DNA of 64,000 bases from Pseudoruegeria sp. HB172150 (GTDB taxonomy: Bacteria; Pseudomonadota; Alphaproteobacteria; Rhodobacterales; Rhodobacteraceae), in NCBI RefSeq assembly GCF_013184805.1, contig NZ_JAATNG010000001.1:868001-932000 (forward strand). The letters run 5' to 3'. The translations under genes were made by a program, and so were the position numbers. Below, piece by piece: positions 26,374 to 35,179 of the stretch. Position 1 is the stretch's first letter. Each line of letters begins with the position of its first letter. The notes beneath the pieces are model-generated. The model saw only the letters and a program-made list of their open reading frames with translations. It did no database searches and was not told the DNA's origin.

Positions 26374-28956
26374 ATGCCCGTGGATGATGATGAAATCCGC
26401 CGTCGAGAACGAGAAGACCTGGATACCCACGTCATTGAGGATCAGCGAGGCGGCGACACTACGACGCTGCAGATGTACAGGGAGGACGAACTACCTGCGT
26501 TCCCTGTTGGCCTGTCGTGGAACAGGATGAGGGAGCGCTGGGAAAAGAAGCCGCTGGTCAGATGGTCAGGCGCTTTGGGCAGCACGGTCGGGTCACTTAG
26601 AGGCAGAACTCGGATTAGTGCGATTGGCGTTCCCATGGGTGAGCGCAGCGGCCTTTTCGCCTTCGACCTGGATAGCTACAAAGAGGGCAACGAAGCGGAC
26701 AATTGGCTCAAGAGTCGCGATCTGCCCCCCACCCGCAAACACTCCACAATGAGCGGCGGCGAACACTGGATTTACCGGCTTCCAAAAGAGTTCTGCGATC
26801 TACCAAGCACTGGTGGCAGTTTGGCCCGTGGTTTGGATACGCGTGGCGAAGGCGGCTACATCGTCTGGGCAGGTGGTGTTGACGACCGGCGATACGAAGT
26901 CATTGATGACCGCGAGCCCGCTTATCTACCTGAAGCGGTGTGCGAAGAACTTCAGCAACTATCAAGTACGGGGAAGAAGCGAGCAAATCCGCCCGACTAC
27001 TGCCAGCCGTCTGCGGAAGATCAGCGACGGATCACGGAGCGGCTTGAAGAGCTATTGTTCAATGACGAGTCGCTGTCAGCCCTTTGGCATAGGGGCGAAA
27101 AGGCGCACGGTGATCAGACTAGGTCAGGCAAGGACTACACGCTTGCCCTGATGCTTGCACGAGGCGGCTTCGGTTATCACGAACTTGTCTGGCTGATCTA
27201 CGAGATTTTCGACCACGGCACGGTGGCTAGAGATGGCCACACTGAGAAGGCCATCGCCAGCATCCGAAGATGCGCCCAAAAGGCCATGCAAACAATCCGC
27301 GACAGATCAATTCAGAGGTCCGACCGAATTGACCTCCTTAGGATCAACGTCGGCGATCACAGACGCGGCGAAATCATCCGGTCCGTCTCCGAGCACCTGA
27401 GCGCGAAGCGCAAAATGTTTCGGTTCGGATCGAGTCCAGTGACGGTATTGTCCGACTCCACAGGCGTGATCCATCTTCTCGATGATGGCACGCGCGTTCC
27501 CGAAGCCGTTTTGGTGCCAGCCGAAATTAACGAAGTCCTGGCATTAATCGAGATCGAGCAAGAGGTTCATGCCTTCGGCATCAACCGGGATGAGGAAGTC
27601 AGAAAGCCGATCCCAGTATGGTTGACGAACGGCATCGTCCGGAACTCAGGTCGGTTCATGCAGGATCTCCTCGGGATTGCGCGCTACCCGATGATGACCA
27701 AAAATGGGCTTGTGAGCGGGCACACGGGCTACGACGAGCGCACGAAACTTTGGTGGGCATGCGATCCCGTTGAGCCAAGGTTCGAAGGAGCCGGAGAAGA
27801 GGCCCTCCAGTTCCTTCGAGATCATATGTTGGTTGGGTTCCCGTTCGTTTCCGAGGCGGACCGGATCCGCGCGCTGGCACTTCCGCTGACGCTGATGGTG
27901 CGACGTCTTCTGCTGACGACAGGACAGTGCCCGGGGTTTGGTTTTCGGGCGAGCGAGGCGAATTCCTTCAAGACCTTTTTGGTACAGAATCTCAGCCGAA
28001 CGGTGTTGACGTATCTCCCCGCGACGCATGCTTACAGTCCTCGGCCGGAGGAGTTTGACAAGCAGTTGTTGGCGACTGTTCGGACTGACCCCGACCTGTT
28101 GTTTCTCGACAACCTGCCGAACGGCCATGCGTTCGGCCAGGCTTCGTTGGACAAGCTAATGACAGATGGTGTCCTTGAAGCACGCGAACTGGGTCGCTCG
28201 CACAACGTCAAAGTCCGGTTCTCTGGCGTTCCCGTGATCACAGGAAACGGATACTACTATCGTACGCCAGATACGCGGACGAGGTTCTTCGACATCAATC
28301 TTGAGAGGAACCAGGAAGTGCCAGCGGATTGGGTAGAGAGTGTCCTTCAGTTCATCGAGGACGAGCGACCAGCGATCATTGGAGCGTATCTCAAGATATT
28401 GGAGTGTCCGCCAGCACAAGCGCCTAAAGGAATGCGGTTTCCAGAGTGGTGGGAGGTTGTCGGTGGCCCGCTGAGCACAGCTTCTCAGGTGTCAGAACTG
28501 TTCGCTGTGGATGACATGGAAGGTGGTGTAGGCGGTGGCTACAGTGGTCCGCGATCGAACCTGTTCAGTGCGATGCTAGAGATGATGGCACGAGGGGGTG
28601 TTTATGAGAATGCGGCCAGTGTCGATGGAGAGGCCATGGCCGATGGGGAAGAAGGCAAGACGGGTGAGACAGTAGACCTGGACGAGATTGCCGCCCGAGG
28701 CGGTTACTACTGGGCGGAATTGGAAACTCTGTTTGAGGAGGAGCTTCGCGATGCTCTGGGCATTGAGGATTCCGTTCCTCTAAACCGACGGCACAGCGCG
28801 CGGCTGAGCCAATTGCACCTGAACCATAAAGCCCGGCTCATCGGGTCCGCGAATGTTGGACGGCTAAGGACCAAAGACGGGCGCGATCTGAAATCACGTA
28901 AAAAGACAATATTCTTCATTGAAACCGTAGGAACGGCCGACGATATCGCGCTGTGA
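26374..28956 (+). CDS. PrimPol-type primase with C-terminal AAA+-like domain
   Basis: 860 residues from the ATG at 26374, which has GGAGG 7 bp upstream; the open frame begins earlier, inside the palindrome. LFAFDLDSY (Asp98, Asp100) and SGGEHWIY with His131 match the catalytic residues of bifunctional primase-polymerases. The C-terminal third has DPDLLFLDN as a Walker B and VPVITGNG as a sensor 1, as in replicative helicases of plasmids and satellites, but the expected Walker A reads EANSFKT instead of GxxGxGKT. It should start replication of the element. Adjoining repeats at 29.0 kb could be the origin. Confidence 0.78.
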   Translation: MPVDDDEIRRREREDLDTHVIEDQRGGDTTTLQMYREDELPAFPVGLSWNRMRERWEKKPLVRWSGALGSTVGSLRGRTRISAIGVPMGERSGLFAFDLDSYKEGNEADNWLKSRDLPPTRKHSTMSGGEHWIYRLPKEFCDLPSTGGSLARGLDTRGEGGYIVWAGGVDDRRYEVIDDREPAYLPEAVCEELQQLSSTGKKRANPPDYCQPSAEDQRRITERLEELLFNDESLSALWHRGEKAHGDQTRSGKDYTLALMLARGGFGYHELVWLIYEIFDHGTVARDGHTEKAIASIRRCAQKAMQTIRDRSIQRSDRIDLLRINVGDHRRGEIIRSVSEHLSAKRKMFRFGSSPVTVLSDSTGVIHLLDDGTRVPEAVLVPAEINEVLALIEIEQEVHAFGINRDEEVRKPIPVWLTNGIVRNSGRFMQDLLGIARYPMMTKNGLVSGHTGYDERTKLWWACDPVEPRFEGAGEEALQFLRDHMLVGFPFVSEADRIRALALPLTLMVRRLLLTTGQCPGFGFRASEANSFKTFLVQNLSRTVLTYLPATHAYSPRPEEFDKQLLATVRTDPDLLFLDNLPNGHAFGQASLDKLMTDGVLEARELGRSHNVKVRFSGVPVITGNGYYYRTPDTRTRFFDINLERNQEVPADWVESVLQFIEDERPAIIGAYLKILECPPAQAPKGMRFPEWWEVVGGPLSTASQVSELFAVDDMEGGVGGGYSGPRSNLFSAMLEMMARGGVYENAASVDGEAMADGEEGKTGETVDLDEIAARGGYYWAELETLFEEELRDALGIEDSVPLNRRHSARLSQLHLNHKARLIGSANVGRLRTKDGRDLKSRKKTIFFIETVGTADDIAL

Positions 28957-29005
28957 CAGGCAGAGTTCTGCAGGGTTGCTGCATGAATGCCGGTGTATCT
29001 CCTCC

Positions 29006-29206
29006 CCATGGAATCCCCATGGAAGATTCCATCCACGGGGAGCTTGGAGACCCGTAAGTTACTGAATTCAATTATACTAAGTCTTTGGGCCCCATGGTCC
29101 CCATGGACCCCATGGAACGGGGGGCTTGCCATACAAACGGCGAACGCCGCCATTGATCAATTCCGAACCGGGTGAATTCCACCGACTTCCACGGGGTTCC
29201 ACGGGG
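29006..29206. repeat. CCATGG / CCACGGGG repeat cluster
   Basis: CCATGG occurs at 29006, 29017, 29092, 29101 and 29110, each in a CCCCATGG or TCCCCATGG context. CCACGGGG occurs at 29033, 29190 and 29199. Spacings of 9 and 11 bp put neighbours on about the same face of the helix. Such clusters next to a primase gene resemble iterons. Confidence 0.6.
29055..29070 (-). repeat. TGAATTCAGT-ACTTA repeat, inverted copy
   Basis: On the minus strand this reads TGAATTCAGTAACTTA, matching the paired repeats at 37038-37061 and 37158-37181 in their 3' two thirds. It links the two repeat regions of the element. Confidence 0.45.
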
Positions 29207-29352
29207 AAATGCGTTGGGGAAAGATGCACTCCGAGCATCATTAAAACGGAATTAACAGACCACTAGTCGAAGTCTATGTTAAAACGGCAATTGAGCTAGT
29301 GCACAGAAAAAGCTTGTGCAGCGTTTGCATGTCCCGCTATCCTAGGAGAGAT

Positions 29353-29448
29353 ATGAATTGGAGAAATTACGCAGAACACAGATGCCCACGTGTGAAATAT
29401 TATCTATCGGGGAAAGTAAAAGACGTCATTGAAAGAGCCGGTAATTAG
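29353..29448 (+). CDS. Possible 31-residue protein
   Basis: ATG preceded by AGGAG at normal spacing; the product MNWRNYAEHRCPRVKYYLSG.. is basic and has no recognised motif. It lies in AT-rich DNA just upstream of the secreted-protein gene at 29515. Too short for certainty. Confidence 0.3.
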   Translation: MNWRNYAEHRCPRVKYYLSGKVKDVIERAGN

Positions 29449-29514
29449 AAAGCTTAGCCGACAGGTATTTTTAAGGATATTTAAAAGCTACCAATAATTT
29501 GGAGGAGTCTCAGA

Positions 29515-30765
29515 TTGCAAAAGGAACACTCGCGCAATCACAAGGAAAAACACGGAATTCTCAAGGTTTTTTTGATTCCTATCGCCCTAGCGCTTTTGTC
29601 TACTCCAGCAGACTGTGAAGAGTATCTTCTGTACAACGAAGGTCAAGTGGTTTGGAACTACCATGGACATGCGAGATTGCTTCTTGATTTTCACGGAAAT
29701 TATGTAAGCGGCACAATATTGCCGATGAAAGGTATAAATGGAGAGGCCAGATATGTATACGGGGAGAATTTTGAAGAGGGAAAGATGCGATTGTTCCTTC
29801 CTAACGAAGAAGGCATTTTGAGGCCAAACATCTATGAAAAGGAAATCACAAGAGACAAAATCATATGGAAATCTGAAACGGCGAGTAATTTTTTTAGGTT
29901 GAGAAGCGGTCCATTTTCCGAGGCATCTTTGACATTTTCGTACGGCAGTTGTTCGGTTAGAACCCAGTTGTTGCAAGTCTTTCTAAATGAAGATTCGGAA
30001 AACATAACTCCAGAAATTGACAGCATATTAAGAGGGAAGATCTCCGAATTCACCATTATGAGTAGCGGTGGGCAGATATACTTGACTACTCCACTTGGAG
30101 AAGAGGCGCGGGCAGCGCAGCTGGTTAGACAAATTAACTCTGTACATAGTGTTTCATACTTTTCCGGCTGTGGCCCGGAGGAGGCAACGAACTTCACCTT
30201 GCCGAAAAGTGTTATTTCGGAGGATTCCGACATTAGTTCGTCGGAATTAGCAGATTTTTTAAAGGAAGGCGTCAAAACCTTTCTCGAGGCTAATCAAGGA
30301 GAAAGCGACATAAGATACAAAATAGATATTATTGGAGTTGCCGAATCTCCTTTTCTGGGAGCCACAGTGAGCGCTCGGCTGTCCGTTACCGCCTGGTCGA
30401 GAGCTACACGACGCGCGGACAACAATTGGGATCGATTTGAAGTATTTGCAGCAGTGGCCGACATTTCCCCTCAGTCTGTAAATGAAACCACAATTATTAT
30501 TTGGGTCGAAGATCTCTATACGGGAAGTGTCGTAGCTCGTCCCAATGTAGATCCACCGCATGAAAGTTTTCTTAATATTTTATCGGGTCCCGGCGAGGAA
30601 GGCATCATTGCTCTTCTATTGTCGGATTTTTTTGCCAATGAATATTCAGGGCGATGTAGTGTTGAGCCATTATCGGTGGAGAACTATCTTGAGCCGGAAA
30701 GATCAATTATTTTTAAAGATAATTTCGGTAGATGTCCCTGGAACGAAGCAGAGCGAGGAGATTGA
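29515..30765 (+). CDS. Secreted protein of unknown function
   Basis: 416 residues starting at a TTG with GGAGGAG 8 bp upstream. After a basic N-terminus, residues 16-32 (ILKVFLIPIALALLSTP) form a signal peptide with cleavage near CEE. The rest is beta-rich, acidic and without a motif I recognise. Codon use is AT-rich compared with the chromosome and with other element genes, suggesting separate acquisition. It is followed closely by a small membrane-protein gene, so the two probably form one transcription unit. Confidence 0.75.
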   Translation: MQKEHSRNHKEKHGILKVFLIPIALALLSTPADCEEYLLYNEGQVVWNYHGHARLLLDFHGNYVSGTILPMKGINGEARYVYGENFEEGKMRLFLPNEEGILRPNIYEKEITRDKIIWKSETASNFFRLRSGPFSEASLTFSYGSCSVRTQLLQVFLNEDSENITPEIDSILRGKISEFTIMSSGGQIYLTTPLGEEARAAQLVRQINSVHSVSYFSGCGPEEATNFTLPKSVISEDSDISSSELADFLKEGVKTFLEANQGESDIRYKIDIIGVAESPFLGATVSARLSVTAWSRATRRADNNWDRFEVFAAVADISPQSVNETTIIIWVEDLYTGSVVARPNVDPPHESFLNILSGPGEEGIIALLLSDFFANEYSGRCSVEPLSVENYLEPERSIIFKDNFGRCPWNEAERGD

Positions 30766-30773
30766 GTCGTAAT

Positions 30774-31196
30774 ATGTATAGCCGCACACATAGGAATCTA
30801 ATCACTGTAATTGTTATTTTTGGTCATGTAGGTATTTTTCTTTACGCTTTTTTGGTGGTTCCGTATTTTAGAGCGGGTGAAATACTAGATTCCGACTTTT
30901 TCCAATTGGTACTTATGGCGAGCCCGGTTCTTGCAACGACGTCCATGTTGGCCTTCGTTAAATTGTTAGACGACGGGGGAAGAGGGCCGCGTGGAAGGAG
31001 AGTAGGTTTGACGTATACAGTGATCACTGTATCGCTTCCCGTTATTCTCATCATCATAATATTGTATATTTTTACTTTGTTCGCACTTGCTGTGAGCACT
31101 CTAGACAGGCTGAAGTTATCCTTGGGTGTAATAGAAACGTTTTTTGGAGGATACATTGGTATACTTGGAAAGAGGCTGTATGGAACTTCTTCTTGA
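30774..31196 (+). CDS. Small membrane protein, three predicted helices
   Basis: 140 residues from the ATG at 30774. Three hydrophobic stretches lie near residues 9-32, 42-65 and 82-115, the last possibly a long or re-entrant helix (VILIIIILYIFTLFAL). AT-rich codon use matches the preceding secreted-protein gene. Function unknown; the pair could be an effector with a membrane partner, but this is only a guess from arrangement. Confidence 0.65.
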   Translation: MYSRTHRNLITVIVIFGHVGIFLYAFLVVPYFRAGEILDSDFFQLVLMASPVLATTSMLAFVKLLDDGGRGPRGRRVGLTYTVITVSLPVILIIIILYIFTLFALAVSTLDRLKLSLGVIETFFGGYIGILGKRLYGTSS

Positions 31197-31449
31197 ATTG
31201 GATTGGAATTCCTGAGAATATTTTATCATTTTTATACTTTGCGTAACTGGGTAATTCGCCATTATAGATTCAGTTCCATCGAGCAAGTATCGATATCATG
31301 GTCGTGGTGGTTTCCACCCAAAGCGGTAAGCCTTCAGTTTTCGAAAACGCTGACCTTGGCGGACCGACTGCATTTCGCAACCTTTGCGCGTCTGGTGCCC
31401 AACCTATTCAACACTATTTCATGTTCGAAGCATGTAATTTGGCCTCTGG

Positions 31450-32046
31450 TCATGTTCCGATGCCTCGAGCGATCAAACGACGATATGTCATTTTTCGATC
31501 CGCATCGATCTGCGGTGGTGGATACGGAAGCGCATCCACATAGCTGTCGGCTATGGAAGCATCACTTGATCGTAATTCATGATAGACGTTCAGCAACTCT
31601 CGTCCAACGTGCTCCGGCAAAGGTTTCCTGCGTGACCGAAATTTGCTGGCGAATTTCGCGACCGGAGTCGCTCGCCGCGCGTTGCTGAAAACGTCGATCA
31701 AGGCAGGCACATCAGTCACGCCAAAATTGTTCACGAGCGTTGGAGCACTGGCGTAGCTGAGTGGCATTGCAGCCGGATCCCATTTAGCTTCACCGAAAAT
31801 GCCATGGTGAAGCGTTTGGATCGGTGGCGTGACATGAACAAGCTTCACTCCTAATGCTCCGTTCTGCGCAAAGGCGAACCGTGTCCCGTCAAGTTCGGCG
31901 AGTTTTTTGGGGTTCATTAAGTTTTTCCGATGGCACCCAGTGCAACCGAAACTGCCAAATTCCCACAAGGGATCGGTTCTCATCTCGTTCGGATCATCGA
32001 GACGAGGTTGCCTGAGCATGACTATGACAACGCGAAGGCTATCCAT
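31450..32046 (-). CDS. Partner protein of the Nmad3-like gene (FGCTGCH motif)
   Basis: 198 residues. The strongest motif is DPLWEFGSFGCTGCHRKNLMNP, where C-x2-C-H could bind a metal; FAFAQNG and LVHVTPP follow. I do not recognise a named family. The start codon overlaps the last 8 bases of the Nmad3-like gene, so the two are translationally coupled. An association with modified nucleotides or DNA is inferred only from this pairing. Confidence 0.7.
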   Translation of the reverse strand: MDSLRVVIVMLRQPRLDDPNEMRTDPLWEFGSFGCTGCHRKNLMNPKKLAELDGTRFAFAQNGALGVKLVHVTPPIQTLHHGIFGEAKWDPAAMPLSYASAPTLVNNFGVTDVPALIDVFSNARRATPVAKFASKFRSRRKPLPEHVGRELLNVYHELRSSDASIADSYVDALPYPPPQIDADRKMTYRRLIARGIGT

Positions 32047-32785
32047 CTGTGCCCAATCCGCTCAGTGACGAGGTAAGATCTTCGCACCACCGAGAGGCGT
32101 CATCGCGCTGTCCTATGTCCGCGACGAATTCTTGCCCGCGCGCAACGGCATTGAGCCTGTCGTGGGCCTCCCAACGATCTGCGCGCGCGTGGTAAGTCAG
32201 GCCAACTTCGTGCAGCCATGTAGGGACGCGCCAACGACTGACAGCACCTCCCGGCAATGAAAGCCTTTGCTCGTCTCTCGCTTCGTTGGCGGTTCCTCCA
32301 CGACCGAGATAAAGCGTATTATTGGCGTTCCATTCTCCAAGAGTATGTGGATGCCGCATTGCGAAGCCGGACGGCTGATCAGTTGCTCGTGGATTCGCTC
32401 CCAGAGAAACAGTTTCCTCAACCACCAGAAAACCAAAAAAACGGTGGTGCCGGTCGCTGCCATCGGGCTCTGCAAACAAACCAAAGAACAGGAAGATATC
32501 TCCTATCCCAACGGCGTTGTTCGCGAGGTGGGACTGCGCAGCTCCGGTTTGGCCAAAGGCGCACCGCCCCTGATCAAACATGGGGTCATGATGGCAAAGA
32601 CTGGTGCCTGATATTCGCGACTTGGTCGCAGTTTCAACTATCTTCGAAAGTCCGAGGTCCGCATATGTAGTCTCGGAGCGATGTCTTGTCGGTATAGGCA
32701 GGCTGATCGGCTTTCCGTCGATAATCGGCGACGGGGCTCCGCCGGCACCAGTGTCAAACCCCTTCCTGCTCAGCACGATCTTCAT
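32039..32785 (-). CDS. Nmad3-like (nucleotide-modification-associated) protein
   Basis: 248 residues opening MKIVLSRKGFDTGAGGAPSP, then SLPIP, YADLGL, FGQTGAAQSHL, GDIFLFFGLF, RHPHTLGEW and GQEFVAD, the order of conserved segments I know from the Nmad3 family. Such proteins were predicted from gene neighbourhoods to take part in making or handling modified bases. It is transcribed against the rest of the element together with its partner, like a cargo module. The biochemical role is unproven. Confidence 0.7.
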   Translation of the reverse strand: MKIVLSRKGFDTGAGGAPSPIIDGKPISLPIPTRHRSETTYADLGLSKIVETATKSRISGTSLCHHDPMFDQGRCAFGQTGAAQSHLANNAVGIGDIFLFFGLFAEPDGSDRHHRFFGFLVVEETVSLGANPRATDQPSGFAMRHPHTLGEWNANNTLYLGRGGTANEARDEQRLSLPGGAVSRWRVPTWLHEVGLTYHARADRWEAHDRLNAVARGQEFVADIGQRDDASRWCEDLTSSLSGLGTDG

Positions 32786-33104
32786 GAACTATCGTCGCAT
32801 ACCTTGTGGACGTACCAGTAGTATCTTGGAAAGACATAGCGTTTGTCACCACCTTAGGCGCGGATGCTCAAGGCGCCGTGCCATTGGAGGCCCAAAGGGA
32901 CAAGCAACCTCCCAAGAATTGGCGCCATCGCACAATCCAATTGATCCCCTAATGCGTTGTGGGCACGCGACAACGTCGTCACGCCGGGGTGTGCGGTGGG
33001 CCGGGGGGATCATCAGTTCCGGAGCGACGGGGGGCCGGAACCGCTCTGGGGGCTGCAAGAAAACCGTTGGTTAGTGAAGAAAACGATAAAGGTTATGGAC
33101 TTAG
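32786..33104. other. Gap between the Nmad3-like module and the terminase operon
   Basis: Divergent promoter region for the minus-strand Nmad3-like pair and the plus-strand terminase operon. Short frames on both strands have no credible start or composition. I see no copy of the 16-bp palindrome here. Confidence 0.5.
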
Positions 33105-33614
33105 ATGAAGGACATTAACTCAGATCGTGTTGGCGACGGACAGAAGGAATTGGAATTCCTCCAAGAGAATGTCCATGCTGAACACCCCGATCCGCCTGAA
33201 TGGCTGGACGAGGACCAACAGAAATTCTGGCGCATTCTGGTGAAATCAAAAGCACCTGCGGATTGGTTGTGCCCAACGTCGCTTCTGCAGCTGTCCCAGC
33301 TGTGCGTCTTGTCTGCGAGGTTCTTCAACATCCAGCAGGAGATTGACGAGAACAACCTGTTTCAAGACGTCAACACGCGGAGTGGCTGGTGGGAAAAACC
33401 AGACCCAAGATTAGCAATACAGTCGAAGGTGTTGACGCAGATGCGGGGGGTGATCCGCGATCTTGGTCTGAATTCGGGCGCTACGACCATGTCCGCGCAA
33501 CGCCGCCTCGCACGTCTCGAAAAGGCTATGAAGCTGCGCGGCGAACACCCTGAACAAGAAAAAGCCAATGAAGAAGAAAAACACCAAGAGATGATCCAAC
33601 TTCTCGCCAGCTAA
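33105..33614 (+). CDS. terS: Phage terminase small subunit, P27-like
   Basis: 169 residues. PDPPEWLDEDQQKFWRILV, then W and the helical segment SLLQLSQLCVLSARFFNIQQEI, then PRLAIQSKVLTQMRGVIRDLGL, follow the layout of the P27-type small terminase (entry helix, central helices, 'no-long-range' C-terminal LGL segment) and end in a charged Glu/Lys tail. Small terminases recognise the pac or cos site. No large subunit gene follows, which is the arrangement expected of satellites that redirect a helper's packaging motor. First gene of a packed operon. Confidence 0.65.
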   Translation: MKDINSDRVGDGQKELEFLQENVHAEHPDPPEWLDEDQQKFWRILVKSKAPADWLCPTSLLQLSQLCVLSARFFNIQQEIDENNLFQDVNTRSGWWEKPDPRLAIQSKVLTQMRGVIRDLGLNSGATTMSAQRRLARLEKAMKLRGEHPEQEKANEEEKHQEMIQLLAS

Positions 33615-33638
33615 CCAAACCACAACGGGAACCAAAGC

Positions 33639-33851
33639 ATGCCTATTAACGTAGAAGAACTTCTCAAGCTTAAGGAGTTCGAATCCGAGGAAGAATTCCT
33701 CGACCGAGTGGACGAACTCGTTCTGAAGATCGCAGAGATGGACATCAAAGACAGAAAGAACATCGCAGGTCTCCTAGTGCTTCTGGATGAATTGACTGCA
33801 ACGCACGAGATTTATTCAGAACAGCTAGTAGAGGAAAGAGAGGTCGCTTGA
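33639..33851 (+). CDS. Small acidic helical protein
   Basis: 70 residues, almost wholly helical, rich in Glu, Leu and Lys (EELLKLKEFESEEEFLDRVDELV). Starts 24 bp after the terminase gene and overlaps the next frame by 4 bp. No family recognised; it could be an adaptor for the terminase or an anti-repressor. Confidence 0.6.
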   Translation: MPINVEELLKLKEFESEEEFLDRVDELVLKIAEMDIKDRKNIAGLLVLLDELTATHEIYSEQLVEEREVA

Positions 33852-34108
33852 GCAGGAAAAATAGGTTCTTCAAAGGCCAGATTAACCACGTCTTCGGCAT
33901 GTCCAAACGCGAGGCGCGCGCGACGCGCAACGGCGTCGCCGGCCACCCCCGGAAGCGCGCGTTAGCGCCACGGAGAGCCACGGACATTGACAATGCGCCC
34001 ATCCATGTACCCAGGCACCCGCCGCCCACTGCGTCAATTCTCGATCACGGGAACATGATAGTTGGCTCAAACTTCGTTCCGCAATTTCATGGGTTTACCA
34101 ATGGCTAG
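33848..34108 (+). CDS. Small basic protein
   Basis: 86 residues from a TTG overlapping the previous stop (TTGA), with AGAGAGG upstream. The first half is strongly basic (SRKNRFFKGQ, SKREARATRNG, PRKRALAPRRA), so nucleic-acid binding is possible. Overlaps the next gene by 8 bp. No family recognised. Confidence 0.5.
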   Translation: MSRKNRFFKGQINHVFGMSKREARATRNGVAGHPRKRALAPRRATDIDNAPIHVPRHPPPTASILDHGNMIVGSNFVPQFHGFTNG

Positions 34109-34370
34109 ATCCATCAAGGTCCACATCGAAAACGATAGTACCGTAGGTTGTCCTAAATACAATCTTCTGGTGCAACATGAGATGCCTCTATGGGCTCTTG
34201 CACGTAGGTTGCTCGATCTTGGTGTTGACCGCGACACCAGCATTCTCATCTACGTGATCAATGCAGAAGACTACGACGAGGACGAAAGGTTCCCTGAACG
34301 TACTGTGGGGGAGTGGGCAAAACTATCTTGGGAAGATGGAATGCGTCTTGCTCAACAGAATGCCGCCTGA
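34101..34370 (+). CDS. Small hypothetical protein
   Basis: 89 residues from the ATG at 34101; TTG 34062 and ATG 34089 are alternatives, none with a strong Shine-Dalgarno. N-terminal SIKVHIENDSTVG is beta-like, the rest helical and acidic (INAEDYDEDERFPERTVGEWAKLSWEDG). No recognised family. It closes the first block of the operon; the next gene follows after a palindrome. Confidence 0.6.
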   Translation: MARSIKVHIENDSTVGCPKYNLLVQHEMPLWALARRLLDLGVDRDTSILIYVINAEDYDEDERFPERTVGEWAKLSWEDGMRLAQQNAA

Positions 34371-34404
34371 CTTCGACCAATAGAGGCAAAGCTAACCAAC
34401 ATTA

Positions 34405-34420
34405 GGAACGATATCGTTCC
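34405..34420. promoter_or_regulatory. Element palindrome, copy 2 (GGAACGATATCGTTCC)
   Basis: Perfect 16-bp palindrome 52 bp before the gene at 34472. TCCT and CGTT follow as in copy 1. Confidence 0.7.
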
Positions 34421-34471
34421 TCCTATCGTTCATTCACTCCTTCGAACACCGTTCAAGCGAGGTAAAGCACT

Positions 34472-35179
34472 ATGCTTGTAAGACGATTGCCACCAGCCAC
34501 CATCAAACTAAAAAATGGCTGCCACCTCACCCTGTCTAAGCGCATAACGGGCACCACTGCAAAGGTAGCACATTCCTCTGCTGTACGTGCCTTGCAGCAA
34601 TACGAAAAGGCAGAAGATGCAGAGGAACTGCTGGAGATTCAGCACCAGAATCTCGATCTGCTGGATGAGCTTATTGCAGCTGCAACTCTCATCGCAGAGA
34701 ACCTTCTTTCCGCTATTCGGATGCTGGAAGGCAACCCTACGGATGGCACCGGCCCGGTAGTTGAAAACGCAGCAACCACCCGCGCCTTAGCGGATGCCTT
34801 AGGAGCTGCTGTACCAGAATTTGATCTGGGGGAGTTGGACGAGACTCTGCAAGTTCTGCGTAGCACTTACGCCGACATTACGCAGGACCTAGACACGGCC
34901 ATTAAGCGCAGAGAGAAGCTTGATATGGTCCTGCGCGAAGGAACGGCGATCGTCATCGCGCACGCAGATCGACCTGCCAGATTGTTCGAACTTTACGAGC
35001 TACCGCACGAACTGTCTGTGGCTACATCCGACAACTGCAAGGCACTCTGCAAGAGTTACCTCAGTCGGAAAGAGATCAAACGCCAGAAGGACAAGGCAAA
35101 CCGAAGGGACACGCTCCGACGAGACATTGCCAGCAAGGTTGCAAGGATCTGGGAGGGAGACTTCAGCAATGCCCGGTAA
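34472..35179 (+). CDS. Coiled-coil protein of the element, unknown function
   Basis: 235 residues starting MLVRRLPPATIKLKNG; GAGG precedes the ATG. Residues 35-65 and 105-165 have long heptad-like Leu/Ile/Glu patterns and suggest coiled coils; the tail is basic (KEIKRQKDKANRRDTLRRD). It could be a structural or scaffold-modifying protein. Overlaps the next gene by 11 bp. No family recognised. Confidence 0.7.
   Translation: MLVRRLPPATIKLKNGCHLTLSKRITGTTAKVAHSSAVRALQQYEKAEDAEELLEIQHQNLDLLDELIAAATLIAENLLSAIRMLEGNPTDGTGPVVENAATTRALADALGAAVPEFDLGELDETLQVLRSTYADITQDLDTAIKRREKLDMVLREGTAIVIAHADRPARLFELYELPHELSVATSDNCKALCKSYLSRKEIKRQKDKANRRDTLRRDIASKVARIWEGDFSNAR

Larger units (their letters stand above)
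28957..29514. other. Repeat-rich region after the primase gene, possible origin
   Basis: Contains five CCATGG sites and three CCACGGGG boxes between 29006 and 29206, an inverted copy of the TGAATTCAGT-ACTTA repeat, then AT-rich DNA with a 31-codon frame (29353-29448). The open frame at 28987-29175 is a by-product of the repeats. Confidence 0.5.

Noticed and set aside
28987-29175. 62-residue frame with Pro-Trp repeats
   Set aside because: The repeats come from the CCATGG DNA boxes; no ribosome site.
29006-29206. Possible CRISPR array
   Set aside because: Repeats are only 6-10 bp with irregular spacing and no unique spacers of constant length; no cas genes nearby.
32846-33058. 70-codon frame on the minus strand
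   Set aside because: Pro/Arg-rich with no start signal; the region is a divergent promoter gap.
34411-34440. LexA box next to palindrome copy 2
   Set aside because: GTTC repeats are 8 bp apart, not 7, and the match is explained by the element palindrome.
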